In this document: positions 52,459-62,798 of the stretch, piece after piece
Layout of the letters: the number at the start of each line of letters is the position of its first letter
How positions within the stretch are numbered: position 1 is the first letter of the stretch
Assembly (NCBI RefSeq): GCF_015832195.1
Contig: NC_052017.1
Location: forward strand, 76,633,801-76,697,800
Direction: 5' to 3'
Origin: Motacilla alba alba
Taxonomy: Eukaryota; Chordata; Aves; Passeriformes; Motacillidae
DNA length: 64,000 nucleotides
Translations under genes and position numbers: made by a program
The notes under the pieces: generated by a model
What the model was told of the DNA's origin: nothing
The model's input: the letters and a program-made list of their open reading frames with translations, nothing else
The model's database searches: none

Positions 52459-53295
52459 GTCACAGCAAAATTCAGGTTGGAAATTACTTCAGGAGGTGTC
52501 TTGTCCAACCTCCTTCTCATAGCATCATCAGGTCTGAGGTCAGAACAGATTGCTCAGCGCTTATCCACCTTCACATTGACATCACCAAGGACAGAGTCTC
52601 AAGTACAAAATCTCTGGAAAGCTTGTTTTGCTGCTTGATATCATTGAGAAGAAAAGGTTTCCTCTTCCATCCAGTCTAAGATTTACCTGTTTCTTCTAGC
52701 GTCTACTGCTTATCATTCTCCCATCACGTACCACAGTAAAGAGCCTGACTTTGTCTCTGATGAACTCCTTACAGCTGCTGAGAAGCTGCTGTTAGGTTGA
52801 TCTTGGTGCTACTTCTTTTTCAGAAAGAGCAAGTCCCAGTCCCTCACCCTCTTCTCCCAGTGAAACTTCTTCATCCCTGACCAGTTTGAGGTCTCTCCAC
52901 CAAGCCTGATTCAATTTGTCAGTGGCTTTCCTGGGAGGGACAGGGATGGGGGAATCAAGACTGGATGCAGTACTTAGATGGTATCTCATAGGTGCCAAAT
53001 AGAGCAAAAAAGTTATCATTGTCCTGGCTGTACCCCTGTGAATACTGTCCAGGGTGCAGTTTGTTGTCCATTTCTGCATCCAGGGCACACTGTTGGCTTA
53101 TATTCACTTTCTGTTGGACAAGGCCTCCAGGTCCCTTCCAGCAGAGCAGCTCCCAGACAGGTAGGCATGAGCCTGTGCTGTTGCACTGGTGCTCCACACG
53201 GGCAGAACTTTTCATTTTTCACCTACTTGGTAACTGTGGTATCTGTAACCTCCTCCAAGTCCCTGATAAAATTGTTAAACTGGATATGTCATTTT
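52459..53295 (-). mobile_element. Old CR1 LINE, 3' UTR to RT end, minus orientation
   Basis: Read on the minus strand, the right part keeps landmarks of the end of the CR1 reverse-transcriptase protein (a VNISQQCALDAE-like peptide, complement of about 53075-53115). The CTGGATGCAGTACTTAGATG stretch (52962-52981) and the tail with CAGGTTGGAA (52474-52483) are also recognisable. Several frames cross it but none is long, and codons known from other copies are missing, so internal deletions have occurred. It is clearly more diverged than the copies at 14.6 and 58.2 kb and is probably among the oldest insertions here. The right edge is vague; resemblance may reach 53.35 kb. Overlapping frames on both strands (52792-53358) are shadows. 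Confidence 0.75.
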
Positions 53296-53685
53296 TGTAC
53301 TCTGTGTGTCACCAGCATCCCCTATTTACCACTGCCCTCCCTGGCCAATAATCTATAACATCTTTTACCTCTCTTATTCTAGCAATCCAGACCCTACAAT
53401 GAAAACTTAGATTAAAACAATAATTGTGGGAGATGGTGTTGAAAGCCCAGCTAAAGTAAAGGGAAATTGTACCTCATGCTCCCCCTTCACCCACATATGA
53501 ACTTACACTGATACTGAAGTAAGGTACACATCACAGTTTCTGCAAAGTGATGGAACACTCATCCAGTCATCACCCTGGTGACAAATATGATCAATTTGAT
53601 GTTTAGACAGTACTTGCAAAATTTGGAGAGGAGAAGAGAAGAAGCAAGTTTACAGCTTACAATGCCCTGAAGTAGACAATGAATT

Positions 53686-53711
<26 letters not shown>
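53686..53711. repeat. Poly(A) run of 26
   Basis: This is the longest homopolymer in the window. No AATAAA or retrocopy body was recognised immediately upstream, so it is probably a slippage-expanded A run. Confidence 0.9.
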
Positions 53712-53716
<5 letters not shown>

Positions 53717-54840
53717 TGGGGATTTTGTTAGGTAGTTTGTTTTATTATTCTGTTTTGGTTTGATGGCATTTATTGACATTGCTTGTAACAGGACACAGGC
53801 AATGTGAAAGGCTAACAGAAAGGACTTGGGACGGACTCGTCAAATTTTGCCCAGACTCTTCTGTGCATGTCAGAAGATTTATTTTAGGCTACACTAGCAG
53901 TTATCTAATGACCAGCTCACTGTTATTTTTCTTTAGCTTTTGTTTAGATTTGTACAGTTGTGTGATGTCAGGCCTATTTGTTGTCAGCAGCTATTCTGAG
54001 AAGAACAGATATCTACAATGCTGATAAAATGGAATATGGAAGAAAACCAGCATGAGACTACAGCAGGGGATCTGAATTTACAGGCACAAAGTGTCTGTAG
54101 GGTTTTAAACAATTCACCAGGACCTAATCAATAGTAAAAGGAAGGCACCCTTGGGAGACTTGCAGCACTAGTCTCCATAAAAAAAACACATCGCAGATGG
54201 TATATTTGAATATAATGTGGACTTGCACACCAATGAAGAAAGACTAAGACATTTTATGGTAGCAAAAATAAAAATGCCCTCCAATATGTCCTGCAGTGAG
54301 TAGAAACCACTAACAGCATCATCATACTCCACTCATGAAGAACGTAGGATGATGAGAAAGCTCCCCAAAACTGCTGGCTCACACCTAAGTGAAATGAGAT
54401 TGACAAGAGAGAAAGAAAAATTCACCAGAAACTTCATGTACATCTCTTCTTAACTTTACATAATTTGACCGTGAAATGTTATCTCTGTTATCAAACTAAT
54501 AATAATCCTTTTTCATACACATAAGATTTTAATTCTAATGATAAATTCTTATGTTTGCATTGGTGCAAGCAGCGTTTTTTTAAAAAAGATTTTGAATATA
54601 AAAAAAATTGATGAGAATTCCAACAACCCACTCTAGAAGTTAAATGGACTGAATTAACAACACTTGTTTTTGTTATTTTTTCCCCCCAACAAGGATCTTT
54701 TACAGAATGCTGTTCTTCTTTTTAACTGACAAAACTAAACACACATCTGTGTATGTAATTGCAGTGGTTTTGCATTCAAATGCAAAACAAAAGAGGGTAA
54801 ACAAATCTTCTGTTTTTCTCAGTGACTGGGATACAGAATG

Positions 54841-54862
54841 CTACAGTTGTATACAATTGTAG
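54841..54862. repeat. 22-base near-perfect palindrome
   Basis: Arms CTACAGTTGTA and TACAATTGTAG are reverse complements with one mismatch and no spacer. Confidence 0.8.
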
Positions 54863-56215
54863 GATCAATGTAGAATGTTGACCAGTTGGAGAAAAAAAAT
54901 AAATTAAGCATATTCATTGTTTAGTCCTCTAGATGGCTATAATTTTCTACTTTTCTCCTCATTTTAATCTAGAGTATATCTGCTGCTTAAGAATTAAAAT
55001 CAAAATAAATTTTCAGCATATGCAAAATCCAAGCAGAAATGATAAACCAAATTATCCAAAGCTTTATGGGAGATATACCAAGCTTTGAGAAAGGGGACTG
55101 TTGACTTCTTTGTGCAACTTAATAAATAATATAACCCCCCCCATTCCAATTTAGAGTCAGTAGGCAGGATGATAAGAAGCAGCAGCTCTTGTAATTTTCT
55201 TTTGTGCTGGATATCAGAGGAATGTGCTGGCTAATGTTAATGGAGGATAACTGTCCTGCACAACCAATTAGAGCTATAGATTCTAATCACCAAACAAAGT
55301 AGCTGGATGTGAAGATGTATTAATGCTGAACTGTCTTTCATTAGACAGGCACAGCCCCATTAAAGCAAAATATTTTTTGCTTGTGTTCAAATCTTTTCTG
55401 CAGCACTGGCTACAGTTTCCCCAGTCAAAAGAAAATATTTACTGAGCTGTTACCAAATTAATAGTCAATTGATACAGAAAAATATATCTATAGTCTGAGT
55501 ATCAGATGTTTAACGACATAATTTGTTTTTAATTGGTTAAGAAGTATGATTTCGATTATATTTCTTGAAGAATACTTACAGATATATTTCAAAATATGCC
55601 TGCTTTTCTTATATTTTAATTTGTTCTCCATGTCCTTGTCAAAAAGAAATTAATTTTCTCCAGTATGTGTGCATATGCCCACTTCAGTTAGGAATAAATC
55701 AAAGTGTTATCTTTAAGAACACATAAAAGTTACCCAGATACCAACCATTCATCAGAACAACTTGACACAGCTTAAGAAAATTATTCCCTATACTAAGCCA
55801 TATATATTGATAACAAGACACAAATAGATATTAAATTCAGCATCCTAGGCTGAAAAAACTTTTAATGACACAAAGCACAGCAAATCCTTTAAAGACAAGC
55901 ACTATAAATGATTGTAACATTGTGTCTCCATTGTAAGTTAGAGACATGAACTGTATAGAATTATTTTTGCTTTATTTTTGCACACATGTGAATCCAGTCA
56001 CACAGAGCTTTTCTGTAAATTTTAGTGGGTCAGTATAATCTTCTATATTATTTTTTAAAATAAGAGATATTTTGCAACCACAAAAGCTGCTGTATTATTG
56101 CCCATGTTCTCTTTAATTTAGATTTTTACACTGCTCTGTAAAGACACTTTTACTTGAAAGATTCTTCTGGTCTTTTCCTTTTTATTCTGTGTTTGCCTTG
56201 GCTAGGTTATAAATT

Positions 56216-56843
56216 TACTGGATTGCTTGGCACAGAGAGTGGTGGTGAATGTATTTCCATGCAGTTGTGGCTGAGCATCAGTAGTGCTCCCCAGGGCTCA
56301 GCATTTAGGCGAGTCCTGTTAAATATCTTTATCAATGATTTGGATGAGGAGATTGAGTGCACCCTCAGTAAGTTCACAGATGAAATAAGCTGGGCAGAAG
56401 TGTTGACGTGGTAGAGGGTAGGAAGGCTTTGCAGAGGGATCTGGACAGGCTGGATCAATTGGCCAAGGCCAATTGTATGAGGTACAACAAGATGAAGTGC
56501 TGGGTCCTAGATTTGGGTCACAACAGTTCTTTCAATACTTCAGGCTGGGGGAAGACTGACTGGAAAGTGACCCAGTGGAAAAGGACTTAGGGCTGCTGGT
56601 TGACAGCCAGCTGAACATGAGCCAGTGTGTGCCCAGGTGGCCAAGAAGGCCAAAGGCATCCTGGCCTGTACCAGCAGTATTGTGGCCAGCAGGACCAGGG
56701 CAGTGACTGTCCCCCTGTACTTAGCACTGGTGGGGCTGCACCTCAAATCCTGTGTCCAGTTCTGGACCCTTCACAGCAAGACAGACCTTGAGGTGCTGGA
56801 GCATGTCCAGAGAAAGGCAGCGGAGCTGGCGAAGAGTCTAGTG
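56216..56843 (+). mobile_element. CR1 LINE, RT C-terminal part (left half of split copy)
   Basis: The translation follows the CR1 reverse transcriptase: LLNIFINDLDEEIECTLSKF (56316-56375), then [20 protein letters not shown] in another frame (56413-56472), then the AQVAKKAKGILACTSSIVAS stretch (56630-56689). The catalytic FADD motif has become FTDE at about 56373-56384, so the metal-binding Asp pair is broken. At least two frameshifts and stop codons separate the pieces. The copy is 5'-truncated near 56216. Homology stops at about 56843 in the middle of a conserved stretch and resumes at about 58166, showing a later insertion. Confidence 0.9.
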
Positions 56844-58165
56844 AATAGGCTTCAGAGACTGGAAAATGTGATCTGTTTCAAGACATCTTGTGGTCTTGGA
56901 ATGTGTAGCAGAGAGTGAGTCAGATCTTGCCCTGGTGAGGTGATACCCTGCCCCCGATACCCCCCCAGCCCCACAGCATCTGTCAGTCATGGCACACTGG
57001 AGGCAGCCCCAGATTTGCATAACTCAGTCCCTCAGTGGACAAGAGACTGGAAGTCCCTCCTGGGAGGAAGGCACAGGATGGGCCAGAAAGATTTGAGAAG
57101 GTCACCACAAGGTGAACATGTTGTTCTTTAACCCTACCTTCATCTTGGAGTTTTACATGGCTGGAAACCAGGAACTGATAGCCATATGTCCTGTTTTTCT
57201 ATAGCCTTCCCATCTTTCTGGTTTTATCCCTTTCTTTTTCTTCTCTCTTCTCACAGAACATTAATATCAACTAGGTTATAAGATTTTCTATGTTCAATGG
57301 GCTCAGTCTATGCTGTAATAAGTGATGGTATGCAGTATTTATTTGTGGTAGTCTGTTATTTTACAGGTTGTTCTTCTGTAGTAGGTTTTAAATATTCCTT
57401 GCTATAAGTTGGTTATGGTTCATTCCATATACCCCATTTGGCTTCCCTGATGGTTCAGTCCTGAGTTGTTTACCCCAAGATTTTCCCGCCAAGTGTATGT
57501 CAATCCCCCTGTCTATCAAAGATAGCACAGCCTTTTGTTCTGGAGTCTTCCCTGTCCTTCATCCCTTCCTCAAAGCAAGATTGGATTGCAAGGTTTGCTC
57601 CTTCCCCTTGTTGGCTTCTATTGGATAGCCCTTACCCTGCAGTCCTTTCCTAATGCCTTCCTATTGGTAAAAGGTTGTGTCCTCCCCTTATTCCCTCCCC
57701 TCCTTAAAAAGCAGTTTTTTGCCCTCAGTTATTGTCACTTGGCCCTGATTCCTCTGGGGAAATAAAATTTCCTTGGAACTCAATGAAGTGATCCCTCTCA
57801 ATTCCTTCACCTAGGTCCCTCATGTTGGGTTGCTGCTGTGTCACCCGCGCCACAGCCGTGTGCTGCAGGGAACTGCGAGCCCCTGTACATGCCACCATCC
57901 GGGAAGGTCTCCATAGAGATACAGGGGCAGCCTCTCTTGTGACTGCCCATCGGTCTCGGGGAATGAACTGGCCGGAGAACATATTCCCCGTGACCACAGC
58001 CACGAAGTTACGTTTATTCTTTTGCAAAAGTTCCTTAATTTTCTATAATTTGCCAGTAAACTTTTGTGTATTTTTACTTCTTGAGAATATTTGGTTGGAC
58101 TTTTCTTCTTTGCACCTACCCAGAGAAGAAGAACCTTGGTTTAGCCCTAGATTTGAGTGCTCGGG
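56844..58165 (+). mobile_element. LTR-bearing insertion inside a CR1
   Basis: About 1.3 kb separates two parts of one CR1 that join smoothly when it is left out. Its middle carries a recognisable LTR (57377-57822). The left 530 bases (56844-57376) are unassigned and GC-mixed. The right 340 bases (57823-58165) are GC-rich at first and may be U5, leader or unrelated. I could not read a target-site duplication at the junctions because CR1 itself has diverged there. The insert is therefore younger than the CR1, and its 100-136 codon frames (57725-58232) are not genes. Confidence 0.6.
57377..57822 (+). mobile_element. ERV LTR, plus orientation
   Basis: The block starts TGTAGTAGGTTTTAAA. A TATA-like TTAAAAA lies at 57704-57710 after a CCCTCCCC stretch. 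An AATAAA poly(A) signal at 57761-57766 is followed by a U5-like segment. The CA at 57821-57822 is one possible end. Upstream inverted CCAAT (ATTGG) elements occur twice, near 57620 and 57662. Layout and sequence resemble a songbird LTR. The right end is uncertain: U5 could continue into the GC-rich sequence beyond 57822. Confidence 0.6.
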
Positions 58166-58520
58166 GTGCAACAGTAAGTCTCATGGAGAGCAGCTGAGGG
58201 AGCTGGGTTTATTTAGTTTGGAGAAAACCTGAGGCTCAGGAAGTACTTTATCCCTCACAACTACCTGAAAGGAGGTTGTAGACAGCTGAGTTTCAGCATC
58301 TTCTCCCAGACAACAAGCAAAGCAAAAGAGAACACAACCTCAAGTTGCACCAAGGGAGGTTCAGGTTGGACATCAACTTCACTGAAAGGGGAGGTTCAGC
58401 ATTGGAATGGATTGCCCACGGAGGTGGTGGTGTTATCATCCCTGGAGGTGTTCAAAAAATGACTGTACATGGCACTTAGTGTATCAGCTAAACCTAATGA
58501 TTCTACAATTCTATGATTCT
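58166..58520 (+). mobile_element. CR1 LINE 3' end (right half of split copy)
   Basis: The sequence resumes CR1 exactly where the left half stops: AAGTCTCATGGAGAGCAGC, GAGGGAGCTGGGTTTATTTA, then CTGAAAGGAGGTTGTAG, ending in ATTCTATGATTCT at 58508-58520. It is the normal CR1 terminus with its short direct repeat. Together with 56216-56843 it forms one plus-strand, 5'-truncated element of about 980 bases. Confidence 0.9.
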
Positions 58521-61500
58521 ACCCTTTTATGAAATCGGTAATGTGGACTTGGCAAGACATACGCAGAAAACGCATAAACAAACAAGCCATGCATCATAGA
58601 ATAGTCGCCCTTAGGAAATTTGCCATTAGCTGCAAATTACAATGAAAAATGGAGAGAGAAATCTTACAACATTCTCCAAAAGATTATTTAGTCTATTGAA
58701 ACTTAAACACACATTACTAAATGCATAATTTCTATGAAGACTGTGATTGAAATTCGGGACAGTATCTAACAAAAATAATAAAGTAAAACTATAAAATTAG
58801 GCAATAGGAAGGGTCAAAGGGTAGATGAGAAAGAGTCTGAAAGGAGCACTAACAAGAGGGAATCTGAGGTTAAAAGAAGCTGTGAAAATACATGAGCAAC
58901 ACAGAAATCAGGACACAGGACCAAAAGTACAAAGGGGCAGCTGAAAGATTAAATAAACCCCAGAAATGTGACATTGGTAAGATTCTGTAATTCAAGACAG
59001 TGTCATGACAGTGTCTGAAGATAAAATATTAAGGAATAGTAAGCAAATAAGGATTTGCATTGAGAAGCAGTTGAGAAAAGATGAGGGGACTTAAATGCTA
59101 TCTTTATTTAAGTGAAATAAATGAGTACATAAATATAACTGGTAGAAATTGTCAGTTATGAGAATGGTACAGGGACAGAAATGCTTATTTAAGAAAATGA
59201 GTGGCAAATAAAAAGAAATAGCAAATAAAATTGTATACTATTGAAGGTCCTTAATCTTCATTTTCCCACATCCTAATAACATGTTTAGCTGTGGTAGGGA
59301 TTTACGTCAGAAAACGTCCTGGTTTTTGTTGAATATGTACTTATACAAGTCACCCATCAAAGTAAATACCATTCTATTTCAATTATTTATTTACCATATG
59401 GGAAAGATTGGATTTCTTCCATTAATATTAAAAACAAATAAACCCAACCAACCAAACCCCAAGAACCTTGCTGTGTCAGTTGTCTTGGCAGCCTAGGTCA
59501 CATTGCAGAATTGCAGATTATATTGATTTAGTGCTACAGTCCATTATTTAGATTGCTAGGCTGCTATGAGGATCATAATGTGATCATTGAGTTACTTGCT
59601 CAGTATATTCCTTCCTAGCACAGATGCAAATCTGAAAGATTAGCAGCAGACTTCCATCCCTTTTTTCCGCAGTTGTGCCATGCCTTTCTTCCATTATTCA
59701 TGCTTAATTGCCAAATTTAATAGTCTACTTCATTCATAGTAATTTCCTCAGGTTTTATGGTTTTTATGCTGAGCTACCTGTGCAAGGTGTAAAAGAAAAG
59801 GATTCCTAATCACATCTGCTGCTTAACAATAACTGTAAGTTCTAGGAAACTTATAAGACCTAAGGAAAGTCGTACTTACTCCATACCTGAAATCTTCCTG
59901 CTAATAGGTCAGTAAGATGATAGTGATGATATGTCCGTTGAAGAAGAATGAATCATAGATGCTGAGTTCCCAAATTGTATCACTAGAAGTGAAGATGAGC
60001 TCAGACACAGTCAGAATCAGAGACATCCAGTTTCCACCTTCTCTGGGAGAGAAAGGATAAAAAAGAAATAGGTACCAAAAAAAAATTAGACTTGCAAGAG
60101 CATCTTTTATGTGGCCCATCTAAAAGCTCCTCCAAAATATAGGATCAAAAATGCACATATCAGAATGAGGGTCTAAGAGACGCTGTTTCTCTCCATACTA
60201 TCAGCTATGCTCTCACACATGCACCATGTTATTTGCAGCTTCCTTACAGTTCCTTTCTTGTTTGTTCCATCTTGAGTTAAGGCTCTAACCCTTCTCCTTT
60301 CCCTTTTTTAGCCATCTCTGTTTATCTCCACCCACAAGTCACCTCTACTATCATCACTCTTATGCTTATTATTAAAATCATACCTATAGTGTGAATATAT
60401 TTTTTCTTTTTTAGTTTTGCTCTTTTTTTGTAAACAATAGTAGCAAATTCTCAATGAGTTAATTGTGCAGAAACTAAGACTGTCTATGTTACTTCTTTTC
60501 TGCTAGAATGTACATGAATGCTGGGAGAAATAAAGTTATTTGAAAAAATGTTAATTGCCACTTAAGCTATCTTGCATCATCTACATGCATTTATATTAAC
60601 AGAAATCTTGTGATCTTTATTAAGTTTTTTTTAAAATATATACCATTCTTGACAAATGCACCAGTAGTAATTGGCCTAACACAGAACCAATATGAGAGGA
60701 ATAGAAAAACAATCTCAGTGATGCACAATATTTTTTCCACAAGCCATTTAATTAAAGCTTTGAGCTGTGCAGAGTATGAAATCTGTAGTTGATTAGTCTT
60801 CAGATTATAAGACCCTCTTATAATGTCAGAAATTAAGAAACAAATTTCACAAAAGGGAGTGACAGCCTTCTGCTGTCAAATGGAAATGCAAAGATGTCCG
60901 AAAGCATAGCCACAAGGCTGAGATGCTAGTTAGTTAAGAGGAAGGCAAAATTAATGTAAATCATGTTTGCCCTTTCAAGCTTAACAATTAAAATTGGCAA
61001 TGGTGTTAGTATTCTCATTAAATTTTGAATAAACAAAAATCACCTAAACTCCAGTAGAAACCTGATCAAAAAACAAATCAGAGCTAACAATACTACTAAT
61101 GAAAACAGGATTTTAAGGAAAATTCTTCAAAATGGGAATTTTTTTGAGATGATCTTGAGGAATTAAAAAATGAACTGAGAAAGAACAATAGTAGATGAAA
61201 TTTCTCATATTATAGACATTCATAAATATGGCAAAGCCCTAGAAAAAAATCTAAAAATAATTTTTCATTATTAGATTTCTTGTCCTGTAAATACCTCCTT
61301 TTTGTATCCTGCATACTTCCGTATCTTTAACTTAATGCCTTATGCAAAAAAAGATAACATTTGTCTATTGCTAGGCTAAATTTTTACTCAGAAAAATCCA
61401 CCTTGAAAAGTTTAAAACTAAGCTGGGAAATTAATGTCATGCCATCAGAGCATACATTAAATGAAGGTAATACACCTACATTAATAAGCCCAGTATGTTG

Positions 61501-61747
61501 AAAAGTGACAACTGTTTTGGTGACAGAGGAATGTTAATTTATTCATGCAAGTTTCAGGCCATATCTGTCCTGGGATGCATTATTTGAGTGTGTATATGGA
61601 AGCACAGGTTTGCTTACCTGCCCTTATATTCACACAGTGCAAAATCTCCTAAATTGTTCAGTGTTTCATTTTTGTTATGCTTTTATGGAGGTTTAAGTCT
61701 GTGTGATTAAATATGACCAAGCTAACAATCAATAAATTGATCAAACA

Positions 61748-61780
61748 TTTAAATGGATAAATTTAAATGGATAAATTTGG
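61748..61780. repeat. 14-base tandem repeat
   Basis: Two and a bit copies of a unit containing TTTAAATGGATAAA lie in tandem. Confidence 0.75.
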
Positions 61781-61945
61781 TGGAAGGCTGCTCAGCAACC
61801 CTTTCTTTGCACTAACACATCACCTAGCATTGAGATATGCTGAGAACTTGAGTAATTTTGAGCAGTTCAGTTGACAGCAAATAAACTATCAGAGCAGGTT
61901 AAATCAAAAAGAACATTAATTATCTTTCTCTGTGCATTTAAAACC

Positions 61946-61973
61946 CAATCAACCAACCAAACAACCAACCAAG
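61946..61973. repeat. (CCAA)n microsatellite
   Basis: About six units of CCAA/ACCA occur, with two interruptions. Confidence 0.8.
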
Positions 61974-62649
61974 CAGAAAAAATAGACTGTTCCTAAGACA
62001 CCAAAGTTTCTGTTCTGAGCTAGAGAGATATCTCTTTACTTGGTACAGTATAGCTTTCCCACAGAAAAAGGAGAGGCAGCTCAGCTTTTGAATAATTCAT
62101 AAAAGGATTTCCTTCCAGACCTCCAAATATTTCCCTTACATGCATCAAACAATAGCATTTATACAGAAATAGCTATTTTAAGCTCTCCAAAGCCTCCTGT
62201 GGTTGTTGCACAGAAGTTCACTGAAGGTATAGAATAAAGTGATATGAAATATTTCCTCCAAAACTTAAAGAAGTAAAGTATTAATAAAAATGTCTGTGTT
62301 ATAGCATGAAAGTTTTCATTACAATTCTCTTAGAATGGTCTGTATCACTCACAAGTAAAACATACTGAATTGTATGACTTTTGCAGAATAAGACAGAAAT
62401 CATAGTGATATATTCTTTACTGCAGCAATGCATGCATTTTTTGGTATGCTGTAATATATTTCATGCTGTCTTAAAATTCTGATGCACTTATTCATTTAAT
62501 CCACTTTGCTTTAACTGATATTTCCTGTCTGTTAAGGGGCCAGAGGTTAAGCTTGTATTTTCTCTGCATGTGCTGACTATAATAATACCGGAAGAACATA
62601 TAGGAAGCTCAAAAATAGCATCTCACTTTTTTTAATGAAAATAGACTAC

Positions 62650-62798
62650 TGGACAGAAAAGTGTCCATTATGGCGTTCTGTGGTTTGGAATATCCCTTTT
62701 GGTATGTTTGGGTCCCCTGTGCCCCATCAGCTATGGTGCCTTAGAGTTTCTTTTTTGTACCTCCCCAATGGCAGAGCACAAGACAAGGGGAAAAAAAA
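62650..62798 (-). mobile_element. ERVL-type LTR fragment (U3), minus orientation
   Basis: The minus strand reads GACCCAAACATACCAAAAGG, then GATATTCCAAACCACAGAAC, which is the U3 stretch also present in the complete copy at 24.7-25.3 kb. The CTTGTGCTCTGCC and GGACTTTTT stretches fit the preceding U3 part. Both LTR ends are missing. Its right edge lies directly against CR1 sequence near 62798. The left edge is vague. Confidence 0.55.

Larger units (their letters stand above)
53296..56215. other. AT-rich DNA without recognised genes
   Basis: The region contains the poly(A) run at 53686-53711 and a palindrome at 54841-54862. The stretch 55140-55480 is dense in TAAT-type motifs and may be regulatory. 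No exon was recognised. Confidence 0.5.
58521..62649. other. AT-rich DNA without recognised genes
   Basis: The region holds a (CCAA)n repeat at 61946-61973 and a short 14-base tandem repeat at about 61748-61780. Chance frames reach 72 codons. No transposon family was recognised. Confidence 0.5.

Noticed and set aside
52792..53358. Cluster of overlapping 68-126 codon frames on both strands
   Set aside because: They lie in a decayed CR1 copy; only the minus strand has CR1-like peptides and no intact frame remains.
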